Source: Helianthus annuus (lineage: Eukaryota; Streptophyta; Magnoliopsida; Asterales; Asteraceae). From it: a stretch of 64,000 nucleotides of DNA. Below, piece after piece: positions 32,921 through 43,476 of the stretch. The stretch covers positions 148,318,003 through 148,382,002 of the forward strand of contig NC_035441.2 in NCBI RefSeq assembly GCF_002127325.2, given 5' to 3'. Under the pieces are notes generated by a model, which saw only the letters and a list, made by a program, of their open reading frames with translations, was not told where the DNA came from and did no database searches. The position numbers and the translations under genes were made by a program. The number at the start of each line of letters is the position of its first letter. Position 1 is the stretch's first letter.

Positions 32921-33523
32921 TGCGTTTATGCAATTCTTTACTTAAAAATAGTTCTTGTATTGATAGGTCTGGTAACATGATTTAATACAATTTAGTGATC
33001 AAAGGTAGAATGAGAACTTAATACATGGTTTTGTAGTATAGGCCTAGTGTTGATGCACAAAGGCCAATTTATGGTCTGCATTATATAAAATCAATCTCCT
33101 AGACATTTGCAGCTGCCTTACATATGTGGAAAAACTTATGTTTAACATTCTTATAGAATTATGGTGCCAGATCCAAGAAGACCATTTTTGCTTTTGCTGA
33201 GGCTCGTGGGAACTGCATAACATCCTTTGCAATGTAATGTTGAGTCGTTTCTCAGCATTAGTTGTAGCCTTTGGTCAGATAATCATCTTTTTAAGATGTG
33301 GAGAATGGTCGAGCAGAAGCTTTATAAAAAGCATCTCCGATCTTGTTCCTTCTAAAGATATCATTTCTACACTTTGCAACATGAAAAATGTCTGAACCAG
33401 AGATTCCAAATAACTAGATGTTAATTCCAGATCAGCCTCAAGTCCCTACAAATATAAAACTATTAAAGCAACAAGAGTATGGTAGGGGGAGGTCCAGGAT
33501 CAACTTCAAAAGGTAGTTCCTTG
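29001..33523. other. Repeat-rich intergenic DNA without a recognisable gene
   Basis: An ATCGGT/ACCGAT-rich stretch (29110-29430) and a GGGTCATAAACGGGT-type stretch (29990-30190) look like diverged hAT-type repeats, but I found no target duplications. GA-rich purine tracts (29800-29890) and a TG/CA microsatellite (30785-30808) are present. A TA run lies at 32891-32917. Open frames here are short and unrecognised. Confidence 0.35.
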
Positions 33524-33528
33524 GTCGG

Positions 33529-33975
33529 TGTTGGTGCATACGTCTGTCGACTTCGTCTTGCATCGAGTCTTGTATTAGAAATGTCAGATCAGGGCACGTT
33601 GTACGGGAAATTAGGGTTTGTTGTACGAGAAATTAGGGTTTGTGTGTGAAAGGTTAATTTCGCACGAAATCAACATTAGGCTAATTTCGCACGAAATAGC
33701 AAACTGCTATTTCGCACGAAATTACCTCATGTCTAATTCCGTGCGAAATTACAGCTACTATAAATACCCTGGTTGCGAAATCATTTGTAACGAAATTAGA
33801 TTCTGGTACCGAAGTGCTGCCGACGTGTCTACTGATTTGTATTGCTGTAAAATCAATAATACAAGACAATTAGAAGTGAATCAAGCTGTTTCTAAGTCAA
33901 TTCATCTGTTTCCGCCTCTTGAATTGATAAAGAACTCTTCTGATAGACTCGTTTGGGTCACAAAACGATCCTACA
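33529..33975 (+). repeat. 5' LTR of the gag-only retrotransposon
   Basis: 447 bp; TATA box TATAAATA at 33769-33776; four ATTTCGCACGAAAT-type words in its first half. The open frame across it (33618-34067) is non-genic and recurs in the 3' LTR. Confidence 0.9.
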
Positions 33976-33977
33976 AG

Positions 33978-33989
33978 TGGTATCAGAGC
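33978..33989 (+). other. Primer-binding site (initiator tRNA-Met)
   Basis: TGGTATCAGAGC, two bases after the 5' LTR. Confidence 0.9.
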
Positions 33990-34159
33990 TCAGGAGGAAG
34001 AGTTCTTGCCAAAACAGCCATAATTTCTGTCTTCTACACCTTCTTTTTCAAAATTCACAAGTTTTAACGGTCAAAATGGATTGAATTTCATACATGTCAT
34101 GCGAAACAGTGATTTAATGAATCCTTGAAAGAATTGGACTTAAATTCGATCTAAAATTG

Positions 34160-34545
34160 ATAAAATTGATAATTTCGCTTGAAAATGTTGTCGGATTAAG
34201 TGACGTCAGCACTATTTCGTACGGAATTACCTGCTTGATTTCACACGAAATTACCTAATTTCGCTCGAAATACATAATTTCGCATCAAAGTGTTATTTTG
34301 TTTGAGAGTTTCATACGAAATTAGTTAATTTCGCACGAAATAGTTATTCCGCTTGATAATCTCGCACGAAATTACCTATTTCGTTTGAAAATGTGCTATT
34401 TCACACGAATTCAGTTATTTCGCACCAATGTGGTTATTTCGCTTGAAAGGGTGTTTTCGTTTGGAAGCTGATTTCGTTTGAAAGCTGATTTCGTTTGAGT
34501 CTGATTATTTCGCACCAAGTGATTTCGTTTGAATTCATATTTTGT
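34160..34545 (+). repeat. Leader array of ATTTCGCACGAAAT-type words
   Basis: About 18 variants of a 14-base near-palindrome (ATTTCGCACGAAAT, with ATTTCGTTTGAAA, ATTTCGCTTGAAA, ATTTCGCACCAA and others) occur every 15-35 bases between the primer-binding site and the gag ATG. The LTRs hold further copies. Distal copies degenerate. Confidence 0.85.
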
Positions 34546-34601
34546 GTGAACCTTCATTGTTGTTTGAACTTTGTTGACGTTGTGATACAGATTACTGAAG
34601 T

Positions 34602-37600
34602 ATGGAAGAGGAATTCTACAATGCGTTTGCTACACCAGTTGCACCAGTTATAGCTGCAGAAACATTGTACAATGAAAATGAAACAGGAACTTATCGGAAA
34701 CCGCCAAAGCTTATGTACATTGAAGATTTTAAGGGGTGGCAAAATCGGTTTGAGAACTGGGTGCAAGCTTATAAATTTGATGCATGGTGTTCATTAGAGA
34801 AAGATTACGAGAAACCGAAAAATGAACGTGGGCTTGAGAAAGCATTTTGTGACTTTTCGGAGAGTTATAAATTGAAATATACAAGTGAAAAAATGATGAT
34901 CAGTATTCTTCAACAAGCGATTAAAGAAGATATTTTTGTTTTGCTCCAACATGAGGGTACTGCTAGGTCAATTTGGACGGCATTGATTCAAAAGTTTAAA
35001 GGAAGTGCAGATATGATCAAGAACAAAAAGGCTTTGCTTAAAAAATCATTTGACATGTTTGTAGCCTTTGATCATGAAACAACAAAAATGACCATTGATA
35101 GATATTGTCATCTTGTGTTAGAAAGGGGAAGATTGGACATAAAGAAAGACGACAATGAATGGGTTGATAAACTTGCTGATGCATTACCACAGCAGAAATG
35201 CGGAACTTATTTGTTGATTCTAAACACATGAGAAAATCTGAGAATATGAATCTGGCACAGTTTATTCAGAAGATTGAAGAGCACGAGTTGGATATCCAGA
35301 AAACGGCAATCATGAAGAATCCAAATGCTCAACAAGATGTCAGCTTGTACTACAGAGGAAACAAATTTGAAGTTACTCCAAGTCCAAAGATCCAAACTGG
35401 TTTCAGTGCTGATAGTTCTTCTGGAATGAAAGGTAGTAGACTGTGACTCAGAGTGGTGGACCTTCGTCTTCGTATTCAAGCTTTGATCCAAATCTTACAA
35501 CACCAAGTCCTCAACGACAGAATTCTACAAATCTGCAGTGTAACGTTACCTTGAATATTCAAAATGGTCAAAATCTTTCTCTGAAAATAGCTAAGCAACA
35601 CATGGCATCACTCGTTGCTATGTTGGAATCATATGAAAGTTTGATTTCTGGCAAAATTGGAAATCCAATTCTTACCAAAGAAGATTATGACCAAATTGAT
35701 GTTGAGGAACTTGAGTTGATGGACATCAAGTGGTGTTTAGCCAGTGCTGTTCGAAGGGTAGAAAAATTTCAACAAATCACCGGAAGAGATGACTTTAGTG
35801 AATTGTCTAAATCTCCGATAGGGTTTGACAAATCGAAGGTTACATGTTTCCGTTGTCATGAAAAAGGTCATTTTAAGCGTGAGTGCAAAAACAAAGAAGC
35901 AAATGGAAGACAAGATTAGTCTGGAAAGAACAATTATTATCAAAAGTCAATTTTTCATCAGATTACTCATCAACCACAAACTGCACATGCACGAGCCATT
36001 GAAGAAAAAGAGAAAAGAGCTTGTTATGGTATAATTGATCAAGACGATGAAAAGGTGGCAGAGGGATTTAGCTGGGATAAATACATCCCACCTGGTTCAG
36101 GTCTTGCTGCTAGAATTCTGGAAGAAGATGAAGTCAAATCTAGTCCGAAAAGGATACCGATTTTTCCGGATTTTGGAAGTGATGTAGATACCGATGATGA
36201 AGAAGAATATATTAACAAAGCTAGAAAGGGTATTGATCCTGATAGTTTTAATTTGTTTTTTGCAGATAAAGTTGAGATGCTGAATGAGAAGAAGATTGCC
36301 AGATTGAAGAAAGAGCTGGAAGCAAGAAGAATACCTGATGAAAAGGCAAAGATGGAAGCTGCAGAAGCAAATAGTGGACCAGTGATTGAGAAAGTGATAG
36401 AAAAAATCGTTGTAGGGGAGAAAGGGGTAGAGAAAATTGTTGAGGTTGAAAAAATAGTCGAAGTTGAGAAAGTCGTCAAGGTAGAAAAAATTGTTGAAGT
36501 TGAAAAGATAGTTGAGGTCATTAAACCTTGTCAGAAATGTTTAGAATCTTGCAGAGATTGTGATGAGAAGGATAAGAAGATCGCTGAATTAGAAAAGATG
36601 AAAGAGAATTTGTTGTCTGATGTGAAGTATGTGAAGGAGTCGTATGATGTTTTGAACAGGACGGTTGAAGGTTTGAACAAAACAAATCGAGAAGTTGATG
36701 CTGCTATGACAATGATGAGCTCAACACTAATGACGAAACAGAAGGTCATCAATGAGTACATTGAAGATTGTGCAAAGCTAAAGCAGGATCTGGAATTTGA
36801 AAAGATTGAAAGTGAAAGAATCAAACGTTTGTTATTGAGTTATACCACATGTGATTACTTGATTGACAGAGTTTATCCTACTGTTGCAGGTCTTGAAGCT
36901 TTTAAAGAACAAATGAAAGAAGAAACGGATACTGGTAAGAAACAAAGTGTCAAGTATAACAAATGTCTGCCCCCGATCTATGAAAGTTATTCTCCCAGAA
37001 AGCCAAATAAGGAACGTTTAAATAAGGCTCTCAACATCAAGTTAAAGTCTGAAACCATTGATGAGTTACCAGATAATATTGATGTCACATTCACAGCGTC
37101 TGACACTGATCATGAGTCTGAGTTATTAAAGAAAGTGGTTGATCAGGTGTTGGATATGGATGAAGAGTCAAAACCGGAGTCAAAATTTGAAAGTTCGAAT
37201 TCATCAGAAAAGAGTCCGAGTTCACCAGTCAAACAGGTTTACAATAAAGAATTTCTGTTATCAAAATCTAATTTGAATGATGGAGCAATCAAAGTGGCAT
37301 ATACTTTGAATGATTCAGACAAATTATATTCTGATGAGAAATTCCCAATAAGAAGTGTCAAAACTGAACAGATTAAACAGGTTTTCAAATTGACAGAAAT
37401 TAATATTTCTGAAACAAAAGATCTAAATCTTTCTGAAAAAACTAAAAAATACACTTCAAGAATTCAACAAAGAGTGAACAAGAAAATGGGTTACAATTCT
37501 GGTTACAGGTTTCAAAAGAAACCAAACCATAATGGTAACTACAAAAAGAATGGTTTAGGGTTCATTTCCCCAGAAAATTATAAAAATGAGAAAACTTATA

Positions 37601-38333
37601 AAACAAAAACAAAATTTGTTGCAGGAGAAAGTTCTGAAGAAGAAGAAGAGAAGAAACCGTTTTGGAAACAGTCAAATCGAGAGTTTATTGCTGAGAAGAG
37701 AAAGAATATGATGATGAGATCGGAACAAAGAGTTGAGAAAAGAAAATGCTTCATATGTCACAAGATTGGACACATTGCTTGGAATTGCCAGCAGTCCAAC
37801 AACACAAAACAGGGAGTTACTTTTAACTCAAAATTGAGAGAAAAATGTGTTGATGAAAACAAACAACCAAATGAGAAATTTAAGGTGTTTAAAATTCGAC
37901 TTTTGAAACTGGTGATGTTTCAAAACGTTTTTACAAAAGAAAAGTCGATTTAAACAAACAGAAATGGGTTGTCAAAAGTTCAGATGAGAGTTCTAGTGAT
38001 GAATCTGATTCCATAAAATCAGAGGAGCTATTTGTTGAGAAAAATGTTGAACATTCTGTACCGCCATTGGATGATGTTAATTTTCCACCTTTGCGGGCAG
38101 AAAATCTGAAATCAAAAGGCAGGTTTGAAATTTTAGATCAATTCTTTGTTGGTAAGAAAGAATTTGATGCTGAAAAGGTGTTTAATGGAAATGTTAAACA
38201 TATTTTTGAAAAGATGGTCGATGGGAAGGTTAAAGGTGCTAAAGAATTTTATGAATCGAAAAGATGGTGGGATAGATGTGAGTCAAAATCACCTAAGGCT
38301 GGTCAGGCTTGGGTGACAGCTTTCACAACTTAA
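34602..38333 (+). pseudogene. gag: Long Copia-type Gag with two zinc knuckles, frameshifted
   Basis: Starts at ATG 34602 and codes about 1240 residues through three frame changes (near 35200, 35440 and 37890, each fitting a one-base loss) and one TAG at 35917-35919. The N-terminal part is UBN2-like: MYIEDFKGWQNRFENWVQAY, then MMISILQQAIKEDIF and IWTALIQKFKGSADM. A first CCHC knuckle CFRCHEKGHFKREC is at about 35850. An acidic region, a Val/Glu/Lys coiled coil (repeats of VEKIVEVEKIVEVEKVV) and CQKCLESCRDCDEKDKK follow. A second knuckle CFICHKIGHIAWNC is at about 37748. The end reads YESKRWWDRCESKSPKAGQ. Gag forms the virus-like particle and the knuckles bind element RNA. The defects are few, so the source was recently coding. 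Confidence 0.85.
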
Positions 38334-40253
38334 ATTCCTGACTTGCCGGAGCTCCCAGGTTAGTAAGAGTGGAGCAGGAATCGGCACATTTCTTGAGAAA
38401 TTCACATCTGTGAAATTTCGACTTATAAATGGTGTTTTCATTCTTGAAAATTGTCATCTTACAAGTGGTAAAAAGAGGTTATCAGGGTTATTAAGTTGAA
38501 TCTGATTTAATCCTCATTTAAGATGGTGATAGAACAAAGTGATGATCATAACCCCAACTTTACAAGTGGTAAAATCAACAAAACTTATTTTCCGGAAAAA
38601 CCATTTTGATTAAAACAAACTTAAGTATTTTGAAATCTTAATGGGAAAATAGTTTGTTGTAAGGGGGAGTTCTGATTGTTTAAGCCAAGTGGATGGCGAA
38701 TTAAAGCAATTCACAACAGTTGTCAATTTACGTATATAGTTTGTTTTCAAATTTTCATTAGATGATTTTGAATTTTAGGGGGAGTAAGGAAATTTCAGAA
38801 AAATCCAAAAACATTAGAAATTTGAAAAATCCAAAAACATGATAAAATCAAAAATTGAGTTTTGTTGTAAAAAGAGGAAATGATAGTACATCAGTGGTCT
38901 ATCACAACAAGCTAAAGAATTGGAAAGTTAAAATGTGATAAACGGTCTCACTGTGGATGTGTCAGTAGGTTTTTACACATTCAGTATATTGTTTTCGCGA
39001 TATAAACATAAATTCAAATACTTACTTATCTCGTGGGGAACATCTCTCAGATATATGGGTAACCCCCGAAATCTTGTTTGAAAGATCCCTCTTTCTGAGA
39101 TACTAGGTCTTTATGCTTTGTGATATCTGGGGTATTATCCCGGGACTTCTGATTTTGCGGAAGCAATGGCCTAGTGTATAATACTTTTCGCTTGCTTAAA
39201 ATAAAAGCATCACCCTCAGCATAAAACTGATGAAACATTGCAAAATGCTAATCATGTGCTGTTGAAGAAAAGATTCTCTAAAGGGAACACACCAAAAGTC
39301 GAGCCATCATCTTTCTGTACGAACGGAAGTTCTAACCTGAGCTCTCATGGCCTCGCATTTACCCTTTTTACAGATATCATCTAGGTATACTCACCTGTAA
39401 GACTGAATATTGAGATCTGGATACGGGAGTATATTCTGAGGTGGGACACGCGAATAAGTTTAAGTGCTTAAAACATTAATCTCGTATCTCGAAACAATTG
39501 AACTTTGTTTGAAAATTTAAGTGGATCAGCATACTGACAATCTAAGTGAATCGTTTAGAACTTAAAATGTCTAAAGCTTAATGGTGTTAGTGATTTTGTC
39601 TCAAAAACTGATATGATCCTCTTACACAAACTCACAAAAATATTGTTTGTAAATATTTCTTTACTGCGTTTCTTCTTTATAAAAAACCCAAAAAGATTTT
39701 TTAGTGTGTTTTAGCATAAATTTTGTAAAATACAAAAAGATTTTCGACAACTGATGATGAAAAGCTGATTTTCAAAATTATCAAGTGCTAAACATGACGA
39801 ACAGGTTTGGGAAGAGACTGTTTGAAAAAGATGTTTTCATACATGTGGTACATCAAAGTTTGTTTTGAAAAATGTTAAATAATTTTGAGAGTTATTTCTA
39901 TAAGTGGAGAGCAAAGAATTAAATTTGTCAAATTATCAAATTTGAAAATATTATTTTGAGGTAGAGGATGTGCAGGATAGCCTGGATTATAATTCTGAGA
40001 AGAGAGCCAGGTCACGATCCTGATCCTGTGAAAGTCAGACTACGATCCCAGGACAACTCAAGGGGGAGTTTGATAGTAGAGGAGAGTCTGAAGATGCATG
40101 TGATTGATAGATCAAGATCTGAGGGGGAGATTAGTTGATAAAGAGAAGAGACGGAGATTGAGGATTCTTACAATGATAGATACTTTGAAAGAGCCTGAAA
40201 ACTGATCAAGGCTGAAGATTGTGAAGACTCGACACTGAAGACTCGTCAACATC
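38334..40253 (+). other. Non-coding 3' region of the gag-only element
   Basis: No open frame of note; Pol would lie here in an autonomous element. Several G-rich purine stretches (AAGGGGGAG at about 38660, TTAGGGGGAG at about 38777, CAAGGGGGAG at about 40059) resemble additional polypurine tracts. ACAAGTGGTAAAA occurs twice (38461 and 38563). Confidence 0.7.
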
Positions 40254-40263
40254 CGAGGGGGAG
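40254..40263 (+). other. Polypurine tract
   Basis: CGAGGGGGAG just before the 3' LTR. Confidence 0.8.
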
Positions 40264-40265
40264 TC

Positions 40266-40712
40266 TGTTGGTGCATACGTCTGTCGACTTCGTCTTGTAT
40301 CGAGTCTTGTATTAGAAATGTTAGATCAGGGCACGTTGTACGAGAAATTAGGGTTTGTTGTACGAGAAATTAGGGTTTGTGTGTGAAAGGTTAATTTCGC
40401 ACAAAATCAACATTAGGCTAATTTCACACGAAATAGCAAACTGCTATTTCGCACGAAATTACCTCATGTCTAATTCCGTGCGAAATTACAGCTACTATAA
40501 ATACCCTGGTTGCGAAATCATTTGTAACGAAATTAGATTCCGGTACCGAAGTGTTGCCGACGTGTCTACTGATTTGTATTGCTGTAAAATCAATAATACA
40601 AGACAACTAGAAGTGAATCAAGCTGTTTCTAAGTCAATTCATCTGTTTCCGCCTCTTGAATTGATAAAGAACTCTTCTGATAGACTCGTTTGGGTCACAA
40701 AACGATCCTACA
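40266..40712 (+). repeat. 3' LTR of the gag-only retrotransposon
   Basis: 447 bp, about 98 percent identical by eye to the 5' LTR; two differences destroy CG dinucleotides in the palindromic words. Confidence 0.9.
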
Positions 40713-40717
40713 GTCGG

Positions 40718-41904
40718 AATCTACAATCAAAGAACACCGTTAGTCTTAACGCGAAAGGTAGCCTCCTGCATTTGGACTCCGGCGTGAGAATCAGTGGATT
40801 ATTTTAAGAGTCTTAGCGAAATGGTAGGATAAGAATTTAGAGTGAGAATGAGAGAAGTCGACTTACTTTGGGCTGAACAAGACTCCCCTTTTATAAACAG
40901 ATTGCTCTGCCCAAGGGAGCCTTGTGGCAGCTTGTACCTTCTAGTCTTGGTAAGCTTATCCTCCCTTGATGTTGCTTGCAGGGTTAGCCTTGCCTCTTTG
41001 GGTAAGATTTAGGTTTGTGTTCCAAAAGGACACCTTTATGTGTTTTAGGGAGAAGCTTAATCACTTTGACCTGCTGAGTTCAAGTTCCAAGGTTGTACAG
41101 TAACTTTAGCTACTGTCACCAGTTATTGGTGTATCAGCTTCTCGTCTGGAGCTTACAGTTTCTGACTTTCAGCTTCTTATTTTTAGTTTATGTTTAGTAT
41201 TCTTTGTTGTTTATTTGCGAGTGTTATTAATCTTGGTTTTGTTGACTGGGATCTCCGAGTACCCACATCATTAGCCCCCCCCCCAGTCATGAGTATCGAT
41301 ATTGTAAATATCAGTGCTTATGACTCTAAGTCTAGGGTTTTTTTATCTTCTGGCCTTGCTTTTTCTAAAAGTTGTTAGTTGCCTTGCTTGTTCTTCTTTG
41401 TTGTGGTTTTTGATATTGTGTAAGTCTTTTCTAAAAAAAGAAAAGAGTTTTAAATCATCAAACGGGGGAACTAGATGCATGAGGTGTTTATTTTGTGACT
41501 ATGAACTTCCTCATCGGAAGGTGTCAGTCTATCATTGGCCCTTTATTATAAGTTTTTATGATTTCATCATGTACTACCCTTTTACATTTAAGGCCCACTT
41601 TCCCACTTGCATGCCCAGGCGGCCCGGAGGTGACATATGTGACAGCGCCGTAGGGGAGCTCTTGATTACCCTAGCCTGCCAGCTGTTGGCAGTTACATCC
41701 CCACCCTCCACCTGTCCCTTTTTGTTAGGGATTTGAAAGTTTGAATTTTGTAACTCCCTTATAATCGCTCGTTTCCTTCGTTCTTTCATTTACCTTTCTT
41801 TTTCGTTGAATTCCCTCTTCAGTCCGACAGTTTTTCCGGTGGAATTTTCTTGTGATTCTTCTTTATAAACTTGGTAAGTTGCCTATTGCTTTCTTTATTT
41901 TTTA
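40718..41904 (+). other. Probable 5' region of the transposase-like gene's element
   Basis: Contains TTTATAAAC (about 40895) and a C9 run near 41276; no gene. The open frame at 41314-41736 is low-complexity at its start and unrecognised. The region resembles 9.3-10.0 kb in places (GGCGTGAGAATCAG and following). Confidence 0.35.
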
Positions 41905-43200
41905 AATGGGTTCTAATAAGAATGATATGCTCAACCAATTTTCAAAACTTACCTAGTCGGAGATTGATAAGTTTTGTGTGGATCATGGTATTGATCCTTC
42001 CCTTGGGGGCGGGGCTCCAGGGGAAAGGACTATTGATCGATGCCCAGAAGGGTCGTTGGTCTTTTATACCCGTATTCTTGTTCAAACAAACCTGCGATAC
42101 CCTTTTACCAGTTTCTTTCTGGAAGTGTTGAAATACTATCGCCTTTCTCTTGGTCAGTTGGCCCATGTTGGTATTGCTCGTATAATGCATTTTAAAATCC
42201 TTTGTCGTGCATTAAGTTATAAGCCCTCTTTGTTGATGTTCCGTCATTTTTTCCGTCTTGCCCGAAATGGGGATTGGTACACCATTGAGAAAACTCAGTG
42301 TGAGGCTGCCCTTATCTCTACTACCATCGGTCACACTTATGCCTGGAAAAACCAGTTCTTTTTCATTTATAATCGTTTGCTTCCTTTTACCGTTACCTCT
42401 CGTAAGTTTAACGAGGGTTTGAATGAAAAAGAGCAAGAGGTCCATAAACTTGAGCAGGGGTTGCTCCTCAAACTTCGTGCTTCCCGTACAAAGCTAAGGG
42501 GTTATCCGGAAGAGCTTCTCGTGGTTTTGGGTATTATTCAGGACTGGTTTAATTCTGATTTTGAACCCATCTTTGGTGTTGAATGGAAGGGTATGTATTT
42601 TTATGTTTCCCGTGTCTTTATGTATTGTGCAATAATTCTTATTATTTTTTATATTTGTTGTTTTGTAGAGATGAGTGCTTTGGATTATATTCTTCTTGAT
42701 GATCCATCAGCTGTGGAGATTGAGCAAAGAGAGATTCCTGAGGGTGGTCCATCTATAGTTCAGCGTACTGAACATGTCCAAACTGCTGGGGATTTGGAAA
42801 GTGTTCCCCTTCAACCAATCATGGATGACTCTTCTATTAAGAAGCTACCTGCCCCGGTCCGGAGGTCCACTAGAAGAACTGTGTCTGAAGTGTTGTTTCC
42901 CAATCCCCTGGTCCTATCTCTATTGATAGTGGTGATGAGGATGATGTTAATGTTGTTGTTCCTGTTATTGGGATAAAGCTGGTGAAGAAGAGAAAGAAAC
43001 CATCTGCATTGAATTTGCAGTCAATTTCTTGGCTGCTAATGTGTATTACTCAATACTTTTTGAATTGTTATGAATTTTTGGTTAGAAGGTTTTATCTAAG
43101 TTTGGTAGTAAAATTCATAAAAAAACAACCTTTGTTAATATGTTTCGTCAAATTTTTCACTCGGACACTTTATCGAACACTTGGAGTGCAAAGAGATTAA
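41905..43200 (+). pseudogene. Putative gypsy-type transposase domain protein (PF04195-like)
   Basis: An ATG at 41905 (MGSNKNDMLNQFSKLT) is followed by TAG at 41953-41955, then an open frame: EIDKFCVDHGIDPSLGG, RYPFTSFFLEVLKYYRLSLG, QLAHVGIARIMHFKILCRAL, LMFRHFFRLARNGDWY and YAWKNQFFFIYNRLLPF. These blocks are typical of this plant retroelement family. A GT-AG intron spans 42591-42668; exon 2 reads EMSALDYILLDDPSAVEIE and an acidic region, with a frameshift near 42895 and then VKKRKKPSALNLQS. Of unknown biochemical function. It is much better kept than the copy at 10841: one stop and one frameshift. Translation could start at ATG 41983, after the stop. Confidence 0.65.
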
Positions 43201-43476
43201 TCATGGATAATAAACATTAGATTGAAGCATAAACACCTCATCAAGCATGAAATACTTGCAAATTCGTATCCACGATTACAGAACTACTTAATATACAACA
43301 AACATATTATACTTGCATGGTCAAATTAGTTCAAGTTAGGCGTGACTATCAATAACATTTGAATGAAAATTAACAAAGAAGTAAAGCACCACCGTTAATG
43401 GATTGAAATAGAAACATAGATTGAAATGCATATAAAGCCGAAATCAAGGAGAATGTTGTGTTTCTTCATCATCGGT

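Larger units (their letters stand above)
33529..40712 (+). mobile_element. Gag-only LTR retrotransposon (TR-GAG type, Copia-like gag)
   Basis: Complete-ended element of 7184 bp with two 447-bp LTRs beginning TGTTGGTGCATACG and ending CGATCCTACA. The 5-bp TSD is GTCGG (33524-33528 and 40713-40717), the primer-binding site TGGTATCAGAGC is at 33978-33989, and a purine tract CGAGGGGGAG ends just before the 3' LTR. The LTRs differ at about eight sites, all C/T or G/A transitions. The inside holds a long gag region (34602-38333) with a UBN2-like domain and two CCHC zinc knuckles. It holds no protease, integrase, reverse transcriptase or RNase H; 38334-40250 is non-coding. It must have moved with enzymes from an autonomous relative. 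Gag-only plant elements have been described as TR-GAGs. Confidence 0.88.

Noticed and set aside
33618..34067. 149-codon frame over the 5' LTR, repeated at 40355-40807
   Set aside because: It lies in the LTR and recurs because the LTR recurs; composition follows the palindromic words and there is no family similarity.
36039..36521. 160-codon Ser/Thr/Phe-rich frame on the minus strand
   Set aside because: Exact shadow of the Glu/Lys/Val coiled-coil of gag on the plus strand.
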